Shown piece by piece: positions 17,138-25,264 of a stretch of DNA of 64,000 nucleotides; position 1 is the stretch's first letter, and each line of letters opens with the position of its first letter. The stretch spans positions 58,386 through 122,385 of the forward strand of contig CAZZLC010000018.1 in the NCBI GenBank assembly GCA_964655065.1, written 5' to 3'. The translations under genes were made by a program, and so were the position numbers. The notes beneath the pieces are model-generated. The model was not told where the DNA came from. It searched no databases and saw only the letters and a list, made by a program, of their open reading frames with translations. The stretch comes from DRPG01 sp964655065. Its GTDB lineage: Bacteria; Myxococcota_A; UBA796; GCA-2862545.

Positions 17138-18355
17138 GTGCTTCTCGCGCTCGTGAAGTTCGTCTCGGTGGTGTCCCTCACCGCCTGGATCATCGCGAGC
17201 GCCGAGGGCCTCGCCGAGCCGCTCTTCGATGTCGACCCCGCGTTGTTCTGGCTCGACCTCTCCCATCAGGTGCCGCTGCCGCTGGGTCCCCAGGGGTTCC
17301 GCACGGCGGTCATGGGTGCGGTGCACGTGCTGGTGCTCGCGGTCAGTGCCCCGTGGTGGAGTGCCGTGCACCGGGCGCCGGGCCGGCGCGGCCCGGGTCT
17401 CGGGACCTGGCTGTTGTTCGCGGTCCTGTTCCTGATCGCGTTCGTTCCACTCGGCATCCAGCCCACGCTCGTCGCCCCGACTCTGACGTTCGACACGCTC
17501 CGCGACCGCGTCACCAATCTCGTCGATGGCACCGCGGTGTTTCGGGCCCTCGACGCCTGGCTGTCGGTCGGGCGGCCGGTGCTCGAGGAGCCTGCCCCGG
17601 TCCAGGAGCCCGTCGACGTGACCGCGTTCGAAGCCACGCTCGAGTCGACCGGACTTCCGCTGGTCGACCGTTGGGACCCGCTGTTGTTGAGGGCGACCAA
17701 GGGCGACCTCGATCTCTTCGCAGACACCAAGGCGGTGATGTTCGTCGAGTCGAGCGGACGGCAGTACGCCGTCTCGCCCACGGGATGCGCGGGTCTCATG
17801 CAGTTCTGCGTGGGCACGGCCCAGCGGGCTCCCTTCCGCAACATCTTCGGGGCGGGCGGGGTCTCGGCCTGTGGCTGCACCGACTGTTCGGTCCCCCGCA
17901 AGGTCCAGGTGGCCCTGGAGACCGACCCCTCCGCCGTGGACCGGGTCAAGGACCAGTTCCCGTGTGACCTCACCGACGCCCGCTTCGACGCCGAGCGCTC
18001 GCTCGAGGCCGGGGTGGCCTATGTCCGCGAGCTCAACGAGGACCTCGGCGGCAACCTCCTGCTTGCCTACGTGGGCTACAACGCTGGGCCCGCGGTGGCG
18101 CGACGCCTCCACAAGGAGGTCGGCAGTCAGGCGACGCTCGCCCAGATCGGCCCGGAGCTCGAGCCGGCGCTCCGTCCCTGGTACGGAACGCGCGCGGCGC
18201 GCCGGGCGAGGCTTCTCGCCAGGATCAACCTGCCCAAGCTCGAGCAGGCGCGTCGTCGCTTCGAGGTGCGCACTCCTCTCGATGCGCCAGCGGAGCCTCC
18301 TCCTCGCGCGACCCTCGACCCGGTCCCGTCTTCAGGGGCGAGCCGCGCCGAGTGA
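17138..18355 (+). CDS. Membrane-bound lytic transglycosylase-like protein
   Basis: A 405-residue protein with three N-terminal hydrophobic segments (about 2-22, 55-72 and 91-112) and a C-terminal SLT/lysozyme-like domain (about 165-345). Motifs are VESSGRQYAVS with catalytic Glu204, GLMQF (219-223) and AYVGYNAGP (310-318), which together define family 1 lytic transglycosylases that cleave peptidoglycan to anhydromuropeptides. A Cys-rich insertion between GLMQF and the Y-N-A-G-P motif (Cys 224, 245, 247, 250, 276) is unusual and may be disulfide bonded. The start is GTG at 17138, 3 bp after the preceding stop. The end overlaps the convergent metallopeptidase gene by 24 bp. Polytopic anchoring is not typical for this enzyme class and suggests it works inside a dedicated membrane complex with the two upstream products. 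Confidence 0.82.
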   Translation: MLLALVKFVSVVSLTAWIIASAEGLAEPLFDVDPALFWLDLSHQVPLPLGPQGFRTAVMGAVHVLVLAVSAPWWSAVHRAPGRRGPGLGTWLLFAVLFLIAFVPLGIQPTLVAPTLTFDTLRDRVTNLVDGTAVFRALDAWLSVGRPVLEEPAPVQEPVDVTAFEATLESTGLPLVDRWDPLLLRATKGDLDLFADTKAVMFVESSGRQYAVSPTGCAGLMQFCVGTAQRAPFRNIFGAGGVSACGCTDCSVPRKVQVALETDPSAVDRVKDQFPCDLTDARFDAERSLEAGVAYVRELNEDLGGNLLLAYVGYNAGPAVARRLHKEVGSQATLAQIGPELEPALRPWYGTRAARRARLLARINLPKLEQARRRFEVRTPLDAPAEPPPRATLDPVPSSGASRAE

Positions 18356-19714
18356 CTGCACCAGCGGTCGGAGCACGCGGCACAGCCGACGGTCACGAAC
18401 ACTGGCGTTCACGAAGATGACCTGCAAGACGTGTTCTCGGTCCGCCACCCAGAGTCGTCCGAGGTCATCCGGTCCAGCGAAAGCATTGGAATCATGATTG
18501 GATCCGTCCGCCTCGAAAACGGCGAGTCGGATTCCCTCGCGCGCCGTGACCCAGTGGGGGGCGCAGTCGAGGTGGCCCGAGGTGGCGCGCACGAACGGGT
18601 CGTCCTTCAGCAGCGCCGCCTGTCGATTGGCGGCGATGCGCATCTGCACGACAAAGGACGCCGCGGTCTCGGCCGACTCGAAGCGGAGGTGTTGCACCTC
18701 CAGTCCCTCGTTGCCTTTGCCGATCGCGCGGGCGTTCCAGCCGTCGACCAGGGCATCGGCGAGCACCTCCGAGCCCTCGGCGCGCAGTAGCTGATCTCGG
18801 ATTTCGTAGTCTCCGAGCCGCCGGGTGTCGGTGCGCCAGCCCCGTGGCGACAGCCGGCGGGCGCTTCGCCGAAGCGCGGGGGTCGGCCAGGAGAGGGCTC
18901 GGCCCCCGAACCAGCGATCCGGGTTCGCGATCTGCGACGTCGTCGAGGGAGGACGCTGGAGCATCCGCCACACCTGCTCGGTGCCGCCGTGGCTGACGTG
19001 AAAGGCGACGAAGTCACGGCCGAGGCCGTAGACGTAGGTGTTGTGGTAGGCGTCGGGGTCGAGCGACGGGCGGAGGTCCCGGTCCGTGCCGAGCAGGTCG
19101 GAGATCAGGGTCAAGGCCTCCCCGAGTCCCATCTGCGAGGCCACCGTCTCGTGGACATAGACCGCGTGGCCCTCGATCGCGCAGTTGATCGCGATCACCG
19201 CGTCCGTGCCGTGGGCGTGGATGGCCATCGCGGCGAGGTCGGTGTGCTGGTCCTGCAGGGCGTGGGCGAGCTCGTGCGCGATGACCACCCGCACCACCGG
19301 GCGAAACAGCCACGCGGGCGCCTTCTCGGCCGCGAGCCGTCGCTTCAGCCCGTCGACCGAGATGTAGAGGGTCTTGTCGAGGAAGCCGTACTTGCCCGCG
19401 AAGGTCGAGGCGACCTGATCGGCGAGGACCTGGGCGCGCCGCTGCGCGTCGGCCTCGGGGATGCCGTCTCCCGACGAGAGGTGGAGCTGCTCGGCGTAGA
19501 TCACACGCTGGAGCTGTTCCTCGTCCGCCGCCACCACCGGAGGAAGCTCCCTGAAGCGTCGCCCTGCCACGGACTCCACCACTGGCGCGATCTCCTCGAC
19601 CATCGAGCGCAGCTCGACGGGATGAATCGGCGGATTCGGAGAGGCCTGGACCCAGCGGCAAAGCGCCATCGCGAGGAACCACATCGTCTCGTCATTCTCC
19701 CCGAAGCGCAGCAT
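18332..19714 (-). CDS. Predicted zinc metallopeptidase (HELxHALQDQ family)
   Basis: A 460-residue protein with no clear signal peptide. The zinc-binding motif is HELAHALQDQH (147-157), where His147 and His151 bind metal and Glu148 is the general base. The probable third ligand is Glu181 in AIEGHAVYVHE. This HEL-x-HALQDQ plus EGxA pattern marks a poorly characterised gluzincin-like group. The flanking regions contain no other known domain. Two in-frame ATGs exist (19714 and 19684); the first is preferred because a TACCCT box lies five bases upstream of it. It follows the lipoprotein gene on the same strand after a 53-bp gap. Substrate and location are unknown; cytoplasmic by default unless a non-classical route exists. 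Confidence 0.72.
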   Translation of the reverse strand: MLRFGENDETMWFLAMALCRWVQASPNPPIHPVELRSMVEEIAPVVESVAGRRFRELPPVVAADEEQLQRVIYAEQLHLSSGDGIPEADAQRRAQVLADQVASTFAGKYGFLDKTLYISVDGLKRRLAAEKAPAWLFRPVVRVVIAHELAHALQDQHTDLAAMAIHAHGTDAVIAINCAIEGHAVYVHETVASQMGLGEALTLISDLLGTDRDLRPSLDPDAYHNTYVYGLGRDFVAFHVSHGGTEQVWRMLQRPPSTTSQIANPDRWFGGRALSWPTPALRRSARRLSPRGWRTDTRRLGDYEIRDQLLRAEGSEVLADALVDGWNARAIGKGNEGLEVQHLRFESAETAASFVVQMRIAANRQAALLKDDPFVRATSGHLDCAPHWVTAREGIRLAVFEADGSNHDSNAFAGPDDLGRLWVADREHVLQVIFVNASVRDRRLCRVLRPLVQSLGAARP

Positions 19715-19719
19715 CGTTC

Positions 19720-19725
19720 AGGGTA
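19720..19725 (-). promoter_or_regulatory. Candidate -10 box before metallopeptidase gene
   Basis: Read on the minus strand, TACCCT lies five bases before the ATG at 19714, with no Shine-Dalgarno in between. This is similar to the other possible leaderless starts in the window. The -35 region is not recognisable. Confidence 0.3.
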
Positions 19726-19767
19726 TCACGACCGTTCGGGGTTCCGCGCGGGCGAGCGTCGCCCAAC

Positions 19768-20643
19768 CTAACGAGGACGACGTCCGGCCACGGCGTCGTA
19801 GACGGCCACCCCCCGCTCGTCGACCTCGTCGAAGACGACGATCACGCGGTCCTGGCCGCCGTCTCGGGGCGGAGCGTACTGAATGACGACCTGACCGTCG
19901 ATCACGAACCCCGGGCCGTCCACGATGCCGCGCGTGGCGTACGGAAAGGCGGCAATCACGTCGTCCTCCGCATCGACGACGTCGAAGACGAGCTGGAGCG
20001 GTCCCTCGTCGAGGGGAATGGCCTCGGGGCCAACGACGGTCGGGTTCGTGTTGGGTTCGCGCAGCCGGCCGTTCGCGACGTCGAAGCGTCGGGTGGCCAG
20101 GTGCAGCGACGCCCGGGGGGCCGGACCGACCCAGGTGGCCGGACGCTGCAGGAGGCGACGGACCGTCGCGAGGTCGGGCTCCGGGGCGGCGAGGAGGGTC
20201 TCGATGAGGTGGAGCCTCGCCGGGCACCACGCATCGTGGCAGGCCAGAGCCACGAGGAGGCCGGTGGCCACCGCGGTGGCCTCCGAGGCGGTCGGGGAGA
20301 TGGGCGACGACATGGTCCACGACGCGGCTTCAGGCGAATCGGAGCGGTAGAGGAACGGAGCGACCGGGACCGTGTCCTCGAGGCACGAGATCGGGTCGAG
20401 GAGGGGGGTGGCCTCGGGGTGGGGCAGCTCGACCGGCACACACGTCCAGACGAGGAGCCGGTAGCCGAGCTCGTCGGGGTCCACGACGGTGGCCTCCACC
20501 GAGACCGTGTCCCCTGGCGTCAGCGACGGGGGATCCACCACCACACCCGCTACAGTGAGGACGGAGATGCGGCCGCCCGAGGAGAACGGCTCGTCGAGGA
20601 GCTCGCACGAGGCAAGCATCAGCCAGAGCATCCCTACCAACAT
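19768..20643 (-). CDS. Hypothetical lipoprotein
   Basis: A 291-residue secreted protein of unknown function. The very short hydrophobic N-terminus ends in the lipobox MLASC with lipid-acceptor Cys at residue 13, or at 9 if translation starts at the second Met. The mature part contains two Ig-like or bacterial beta-sandwich stretches (a VAGVVVDPPSLTPGDTVSVE segment near 32-51, with DPD and WTC following). A middle section rich in Ala with ALACHDAW follows. This looks like a surface lipoprotein whose substrate or partner is unknown. It starts 17 bp after the stop of the TonB-dependent receptor gene on the same strand, so it may be a receptor-associated surface lipoprotein, as in SusD-like or other TonB receptor partner systems. 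That is inference from order only. Confidence 0.6.
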   Translation of the reverse strand: MLVGMLWLMLASCELLDEPFSSGGRISVLTVAGVVVDPPSLTPGDTVSVEATVVDPDELGYRLLVWTCVPVELPHPEATPLLDPISCLEDTVPVAPFLYRSDSPEAASWTMSSPISPTASEATAVATGLLVALACHDAWCPARLHLIETLLAAPEPDLATVRRLLQRPATWVGPAPRASLHLATRRFDVANGRLREPNTNPTVVGPEAIPLDEGPLQLVFDVVDAEDDVIAAFPYATRGIVDGPGFVIDGQVVIQYAPPRDGGQDRVIVVFDEVDERGVAVYDAVAGRRPR

Positions 20644-20660
20644 CCCTTCGGAGACATCGG

Positions 20661-22910
20661 CTACGGGATGTCAGCCCTGAGTCCGAACGCCGGAACGATC
20701 GGGAGCCCCGAGATGGGACGCTCCTCCGTGAAGTCACGATTGAAGGTGATCAGCTCGATGTTTCGCCGGTTGGTGACGTTCGTCGCGTCCACGTAGAGGG
20801 ACAGCTTCCAGCGGGCGTACTCCCAGGTCTTGTCGATGCGCACGTCGAGGGCGGCGAAGGCGGAGGTGCGCGAGCTGAACTCCTCGTCGAACACCGGGAG
20901 ATGGCTTCGGCTCTCGAGGTCGAGGACGGTGAAGCGCACGGCGGTATAGGGGGTGCCGCTCGAGTAGCGGACCCGTCCGCCGAGGCGCCACCCTCGGCCG
21001 AGCTGCCGGGTGAGGAGCGCGACGAGGTTCAGGGGTTGATCGTAGGCGAACGGACGGTACGCGTCGTCAGGGCGGTCCTGTCGCGTCGAGCGGGCCAGGG
21101 TGGCCGAGATCATGCCGAGCGTGCGCCGGCCCCGGGCCGAGACCTGGATCTCGAGGCCGTCGACCCGTCCGTTCCCGTCGTTGGCCCAGTCTCCGTCGTC
21201 GGTCGGCCCGGGCTTCGGGGGGGTGGTGAAGAACTCGAAGGCGTCCTGCCGGCCGACGACGAGCTGGGAGAGCTCGCTGTGAAATGCGGTGAGCCGCAGG
21301 TCCACCCCGTCCAGCAGGCGCTGCTCCCAGGTGGCGGCGAGCTGGATCGCGGTCTGCGGGCCGAGGTCAGCGCTGGCCAGCGGTTCGAGCTGCCGCAGGG
21401 TCGGGAACTGGCTGAACCGGCCGGCGGAGAGCGAGATCGCCGCGGAGTCGGTGGGCTGGAAGCGGACCAACGCCCGCGGATCCAGCGCGCCCGCCAGGCG
21501 GACGCGGGGAGCGGTCGCTTCGGCAGTGTCGCCATCCTCGTCACCGTCGAGGGTCGCGAGCTGCAGGTCGCCACGCAGCCCGAGTCGCCACGCCCAGCGC
21601 TCCGCGCGGCCCGTGAGCTCGGCATAGACGGCTGGTTCGAGCGACAGACCGCTCCCGTCGTCGGGATCCCCGAAGGTCGGAACGTCGAAGGCCCACCGCT
21701 GGGTGCGCACCCCGATGTCCGTACCGAAGCGGGCGAACAGCTCTGGCCAATCGCGGGTCACCTCGATGCGTCCGTTGCCGACGAACCCGACCTCCTGGGC
21801 GATGCCGTCGTCCTCGAGCTCCAGCGTCTGCCACTCGGGTCCGAGGAGGACCGCGATCTCGCGCTGCCAGGGTTGCGAGCCCACGGAGCGCAGCCGGAAT
21901 CGGCCCTTCACGAAGCCGGCCTGGATCGAGACGATCGGCGCGTCGTCCTCTTCGCCGAACACCGCGAACGCGTCGTTCGACGCCAGCACCATCGAGTCCA
22001 CGGTGTTGCGGTCGCCGTGCAGCAGGACGCGTCCTTGGGCGTCGAAGAAGCGCGGGGCCCGGACCGTCTGCTCCACGAAGCTCGGGAGGATCGGCTGCAA
22101 GATGGCGTCGATGTAGGACCGGCGCACCGAGGCGGTGATGGTGGCGCGAGGCAGTCCCACCTGCCCGAAGGCGGTCGCCTGGAACAGGTCGACGGACGCG
22201 TAGCCTCGGGATGCACGCGGAGGTCGGTCGTCGAGCGCCAGGTCCACGACGCCGCCGAGCGAACGTCCGTAGCGGGCGCTGTAGTTGCTCGCGAAGAGGG
22301 TGGCGTCCTTCAGGAGGTCCGCATTGAGGACGGTCGACAGCCCGCCGAAGTGGAAGACGCTCGGGATCCGGACGCCGTCCAGGTAGAACGCGCTGTCCTC
22401 GGGAGCGGTGCCGCGGATGAGCAGCTGACCGAGTCCGAACGGAGGTCGAGCCACGCCGGGGAGGTTCTGGACGGCTCGCACGATGTCGCCGCCGCTGCCC
22501 GGAAGGAAGCGGATGTCGTCCAGGGTGACCGCAGGTCGGGGCAACGTCTCCCGCTCGCCCACCACCACGAGCTCCAGCATGGTGCGGCTCGCGTCTCCTC
22601 CCGGGGCTTCGGGGCCTCGGATCGGCCACTCCAGGGTGAGCACGACGGCGATCGGTCGCCCTTCCTCGTCGAGAGCGGGCGTGAAGCGCAAGGTGCGGGC
22701 CCGAGAGCGGGCCCGGGCGTCGAGCGCGGGGTCACCGCTCGAGGTCAGGACCCGAACCTCCGACACCGCGCCGGACGTCGACAGGGTCAATCGGAGCGGA
22801 ATGGTGCCCCTCGCCGGGCCCTGGAGGGGGTCCGGCGGCGTGGTCAGCGTGGGTGGTGACTGGCCCCACGCACTGTCGAGGCCCAGGAGAACGGCGAGCC
22901 AGGCGATCAT
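20661..22910 (-). CDS. TonB-dependent outer-membrane receptor with N-terminal TonB-C-like domain
   Basis: A 749-residue outer-membrane transporter. A signal peptide (about 1-17) is followed by a TonB C-terminal-type domain (about 32-100: IPLRLTLSTSGAVSEVRVL and DPALDARARSRARTLRFTPA). Next comes the plug domain (about 130-240) with DDIRFLPGSGGDIVRAVQN, LLIRGTAPEDSAFYLDG and FHFGGLSTVLNADLLK. The rest is the beta barrel, ending near residue 745 in an aromatic/hydrophobic strand. The TonB-C part normally sits in TonB itself and contacts the receptor's TonB box; finding it at the receptor N-terminus is known in myxobacteria but functionally unexplained. The ligand is unknown. The gene overlaps the NUDIX gene by ATGA (22907-22910). 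The lipoprotein gene follows after 17 bp. The barrel sequence contains an intact YSARYGRSLGG motif. Confidence 0.88.
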   Translation of the reverse strand: MIAWLAVLLGLDSAWGQSPPTLTTPPDPLQGPARGTIPLRLTLSTSGAVSEVRVLTSSGDPALDARARSRARTLRFTPALDEEGRPIAVVLTLEWPIRGPEAPGGDASRTMLELVVVGERETLPRPAVTLDDIRFLPGSGGDIVRAVQNLPGVARPPFGLGQLLIRGTAPEDSAFYLDGVRIPSVFHFGGLSTVLNADLLKDATLFASNYSARYGRSLGGVVDLALDDRPPRASRGYASVDLFQATAFGQVGLPRATITASVRRSYIDAILQPILPSFVEQTVRAPRFFDAQGRVLLHGDRNTVDSMVLASNDAFAVFGEEDDAPIVSIQAGFVKGRFRLRSVGSQPWQREIAVLLGPEWQTLELEDDGIAQEVGFVGNGRIEVTRDWPELFARFGTDIGVRTQRWAFDVPTFGDPDDGSGLSLEPAVYAELTGRAERWAWRLGLRGDLQLATLDGDEDGDTAEATAPRVRLAGALDPRALVRFQPTDSAAISLSAGRFSQFPTLRQLEPLASADLGPQTAIQLAATWEQRLLDGVDLRLTAFHSELSQLVVGRQDAFEFFTTPPKPGPTDDGDWANDGNGRVDGLEIQVSARGRRTLGMISATLARSTRQDRPDDAYRPFAYDQPLNLVALLTRQLGRGWRLGGRVRYSSGTPYTAVRFTVLDLESRSHLPVFDEEFSSRTSAFAALDVRIDKTWEYARWKLSLYVDATNVTNRRNIELITFNRDFTEERPISGLPIVPAFGLRADIP

Positions 22911-23443
22911 CGCGCCGCGAGGAAGAACAAGCCGGAGTAGACCTTCGGGTCCACCTGGACTCCCGCGGCGCGCCGCTCCTCGAGCCAGCCGACGGCGTCG
23001 GCCCGCGGCACCGCGTGGACCTCGATGTCCTCGGAATCGTCGCCACCTCCCGGCCCCGTCCGCGTGAGCTCCGTGGCCAGAAAGAAGGTCAGCACCTCGG
23101 AGGTCATGCCCGAGGAGACGGGCCCCTCGGTGAGCAGCTCGAGGTGGCCGGCTCGCCACCCCGCCTCCTCCTCGAGCTCGCGGGCGGCAGCGACCGCGAG
23201 CGACTCTCCCGGATCCTGATCCCCGGCGAGGCCGGCGGGAAACTCGATCACCGGTCCCCCGACGGGGATCCGGTGCTGCTCGACGAACAGGATCTCGTCG
23301 TCGGGTGTACAGGCCACCACCACCACCACGCCCGACGTGTTGGTGCGCTCGACCCACTCCCAACCGTCGCGCTTCACGAGCCGCAGGTAGCGACCACGTC
23401 CGAGTTCGTGCTCCACATCGCCCTCCGCGAGCCACCCCATCAT
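22907..23443 (-). CDS. NUDIX hydrolase, ADP-ribose pyrophosphatase-like
   Basis: A 178-residue NUDIX protein. The Nudix box G-x5-E-x7-R-E-L-E-E-E-x-G is complete (GDQDPGE, then RELEEEAGW at about residues 88-110). Upstream, EQHRIPVGGPVIEFPAGLAG is typical of ADP-ribose pyrophosphatases (ADPRase/NudF type) that split nucleoside diphosphate sugars to monophosphates. There are two adjacent ATGs (23443 and 23440). The gene overlaps the TonB-receptor start by ATGA and follows the HDOD gene after 20 bp, so it is the middle gene of a coupled run. A metabolic link between a NUDIX enzyme and an outer-membrane receptor is not obvious. Family is confident; substrate is not. Confidence 0.88.
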   Translation of the reverse strand: MMGWLAEGDVEHELGRGRYLRLVKRDGWEWVERTNTSGVVVVVACTPDDEILFVEQHRIPVGGPVIEFPAGLAGDQDPGESLAVAAARELEEEAGWRAGHLELLTEGPVSSGMTSEVLTFFLATELTRTGPGGGDDSEDIEVHAVPRADAVGWLEERRAAGVQVDPKVYSGLFFLAAR

Positions 23444-23463
23444 GGCTCGTGAAGTGGTTGTCG

Positions 23464-24294
23464 TCAGCTCGTCAGCTCGGACATGACCTCGGGAACCCGC
23501 TCGATCACCTCGAGCCACTTCTCGCGGGGGATGCCGAGCGGTGGGCTGAGCGGGTGCCGGTGGGCGAGCTCCGCGATGCCGTCCGAGGTCTCCCCCTGGA
23601 GGATCGCCTCGGCCAGCTCGTCCGCAACACGAAGCAGCGCCCGGGACCGCATCTTCTTCGCCACCGGGTCGTGGTGGTGGCCGACGAGCTCGGCGGCGGG
23701 ATCGGGTAGCCCCCACTGGCGAAGGCCCTCCGCGCCGAGCTGGGCATGGTCGAAGCCGAAGTGCACCCGCTCCGCCTTCACGAGCATCGAGTTGTGGCCG
23801 AAGTTCTCGAGCAGCATCTGCTCGGCGTCGGGCTCCAGGATGAGCAGCAGCTGCAGCCCGAGATCGTGTACGAGGGCAGTGACGAAGAGGAGTCCGCCGT
23901 GCACGCCGTACGCGACCGGCGCCGCCACGTGGACGATCGAGGCCGAGGCGATGGCGTGCAGGTAGAGCGAGCGGGCCAGCGGGCCGCCCTTGGCGCCGAC
24001 GGTGCTCACGGCGAGCGCGAAGGCGATGCCGCGGGTGCCGTCCATCCCCAACATCTGGACCGCCCGGCCCAGCGTGCCGATCTTCGTCGACAGGCCGTAG
24101 AGCGGGGAGTTGGCCACCTGCAGAATGCGCGCCGAGAGGACGGGGTCGCTCGCCACCACGCGCTCGAGGTCCTGGATCCGCGCCGTCGGGTCCTGGGTCA
24201 CCTCGAGGATTCGCCCCGCGGCCTCCGGGAAGACCCCGAGCTGGTTGATCTCCTCGAGGGCGTCCGAGAGGCTGTGATGTCGTGGTGAAAGCAT
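23464..24294 (-). CDS. HDOD-domain signalling protein
   Basis: A 276-residue protein made of a single HDOD domain (about 10-215). It has SDPVLSARILQVANSPLYG, where degenerate HD-like residues replace the catalytic His-Asp pair, and LGRAVQMLGMDGTRGIAFA, followed by a helical C-terminus. HDOD proteins lack HD-phosphodiesterase activity and act as regulatory scaffolds in signalling and motility. The start ATG 24294 follows a GGGGGGA stretch. It is the first gene of a minus-strand run that continues with the NUDIX, TonB-receptor and lipoprotein genes and probably the metallopeptidase gene. A glycosylase gene ends 46 bp upstream on the same strand, so the run could begin further up. Function is regulatory by family. 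Confidence 0.85.
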   Translation of the reverse strand: MLSPRHHSLSDALEEINQLGVFPEAAGRILEVTQDPTARIQDLERVVASDPVLSARILQVANSPLYGLSTKIGTLGRAVQMLGMDGTRGIAFALAVSTVGAKGGPLARSLYLHAIASASIVHVAAPVAYGVHGGLLFVTALVHDLGLQLLLILEPDAEQMLLENFGHNSMLVKAERVHFGFDHAQLGAEGLRQWGLPDPAAELVGHHHDPVAKKMRSRALLRVADELAEAILQGETSDGIAELAHRHPLSPPLGIPREKWLEVIERVPEVMSELTS

Positions 24295-24340
24295 CCGTGT
24301 CCCCCCATGGCCATCGGACGGCTGCCGAGGGGCTTGAGCC

Positions 24341-25264
24341 TCACCAGGTGGCGATGTCCCGTGCCTCCGAGCGGGGTCCCCACTTGGGCGGGGACGCGCC
24401 GGCCATCTTCACCAGGCGGACCACGCGACCCCGCTGACCGCGATAGGGCTCGAGGAGCTCCAGCATCCGGGCGTCGTCGGCGCGTGGCTCCCCGGCGAGG
24501 TTGAAGGCGACGATGTTCGGGAGGTGGTAGTCCCCGAGCGGCAGCGCGTCCGGGTCGCCGAGCGCTTCGTGGCCGATCACGCCGGTGGTCCAGGGGCCGA
24601 TTCCGCGGAGGCTCTGCAGCTTTCGCTCGATCTCCGCCGTAGGCTGGCCCACGAGCTGCTCGATTCGGTTGGCCCGACGCGCGACCTCGATGATCACCAT
24701 GGCGCGTCGACGGTCGATTCCGAGGGGGTGGAACTCGGCGTACGACATCTCGCGCAAGGTGCGCGCGGAGGGCAGGAGCCAGAGATCGTCGCGGGGTCCC
24801 GGGGCTCGCTCCCCGTGGCGGCGTGCGAGACGACGAAGCGACCGCTGGCTCTCGAGTCCGGTGACCTTCTGGCCCACGATGGCGCCGATCAGGGTGGGGA
24901 AGATGCGGTCGAGCCGGCCAATGCGAGCGCCTGGCGCGAGCCGCATCGCGTTTGCGACCAGGGGATGGTGGGCGCGAACCGCCCAAGGGGAGTCCTCGAG
25001 CCCCGCGATGGCAGGTGCGCGCGCGATCAGTCGCTCCGCTCCGGCTCCCCAGGCCGCGGCACGGAGGGTGGGGCCTCCGAGGGTCAGGCGGAGGGTGCCC
25101 GGTCCGTCGGGGGTGCGGTCGGCGTACCAGGCGCCGGTGGCGTCGGTGCGCAGCCAGGTGGCCCCACCCCACAGCGCGGTGGCGCGCACGGTGCGGCGGA
25201 GGTCGAGCGGACCCAGGACCGGGAACTCAGCGGAGGCGCAGGGCCTCGAAGTCGTCGAAGACAC
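24341..25264 (-). CDS. DNA-3-methyladenine glycosylase II-like (AlkA/HhH-GPD)
   Basis: A 307-residue DNA glycosylase of the HhH-GPD superfamily that removes alkylated or damaged purines in base-excision repair. The helix-hairpin-helix is LQSLRGIGPWTT (217-228) and the catalytic Asp is Asp245 in LPLGDYHLP. There is no Lys at the position expected in bifunctional enzymes and no FeS Cys cluster, so AlkA-type monofunctional action is expected. An N-terminal region (about 15-100) resembles the AlkA N-domain. The start ATG 25264 overlaps the end of the COG0523 GTPase gene by 38 bp, a long overlap that implies coupling or a slightly later start, but no later ATG/GTG/TTG fits well. The neighbours (COG0523 GTPase, HEAT protein) are on the same strand. 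Confidence 0.85.
   Translation of the reverse strand: MSSTTSRPCASAEFPVLGPLDLRRTVRATALWGGATWLRTDATGAWYADRTPDGPGTLRLTLGGPTLRAAAWGAGAERLIARAPAIAGLEDSPWAVRAHHPLVANAMRLAPGARIGRLDRIFPTLIGAIVGQKVTGLESQRSLRRLARRHGERAPGPRDDLWLLPSARTLREMSYAEFHPLGIDRRRAMVIIEVARRANRIEQLVGQPTAEIERKLQSLRGIGPWTTGVIGHEALGDPDALPLGDYHLPNIVAFNLAGEPRADDARMLELLEPYRGQRGRVVRLVKMAGASPPKWGPRSEARDIATW

Noticed and set aside
16061..18112. A 683-codon minus-strand open frame across the membrane protein and lytic transglycosylase genes
   Set aside because: It spans two genes on the other strand, including the catalytic motifs, and has no domain of its own.
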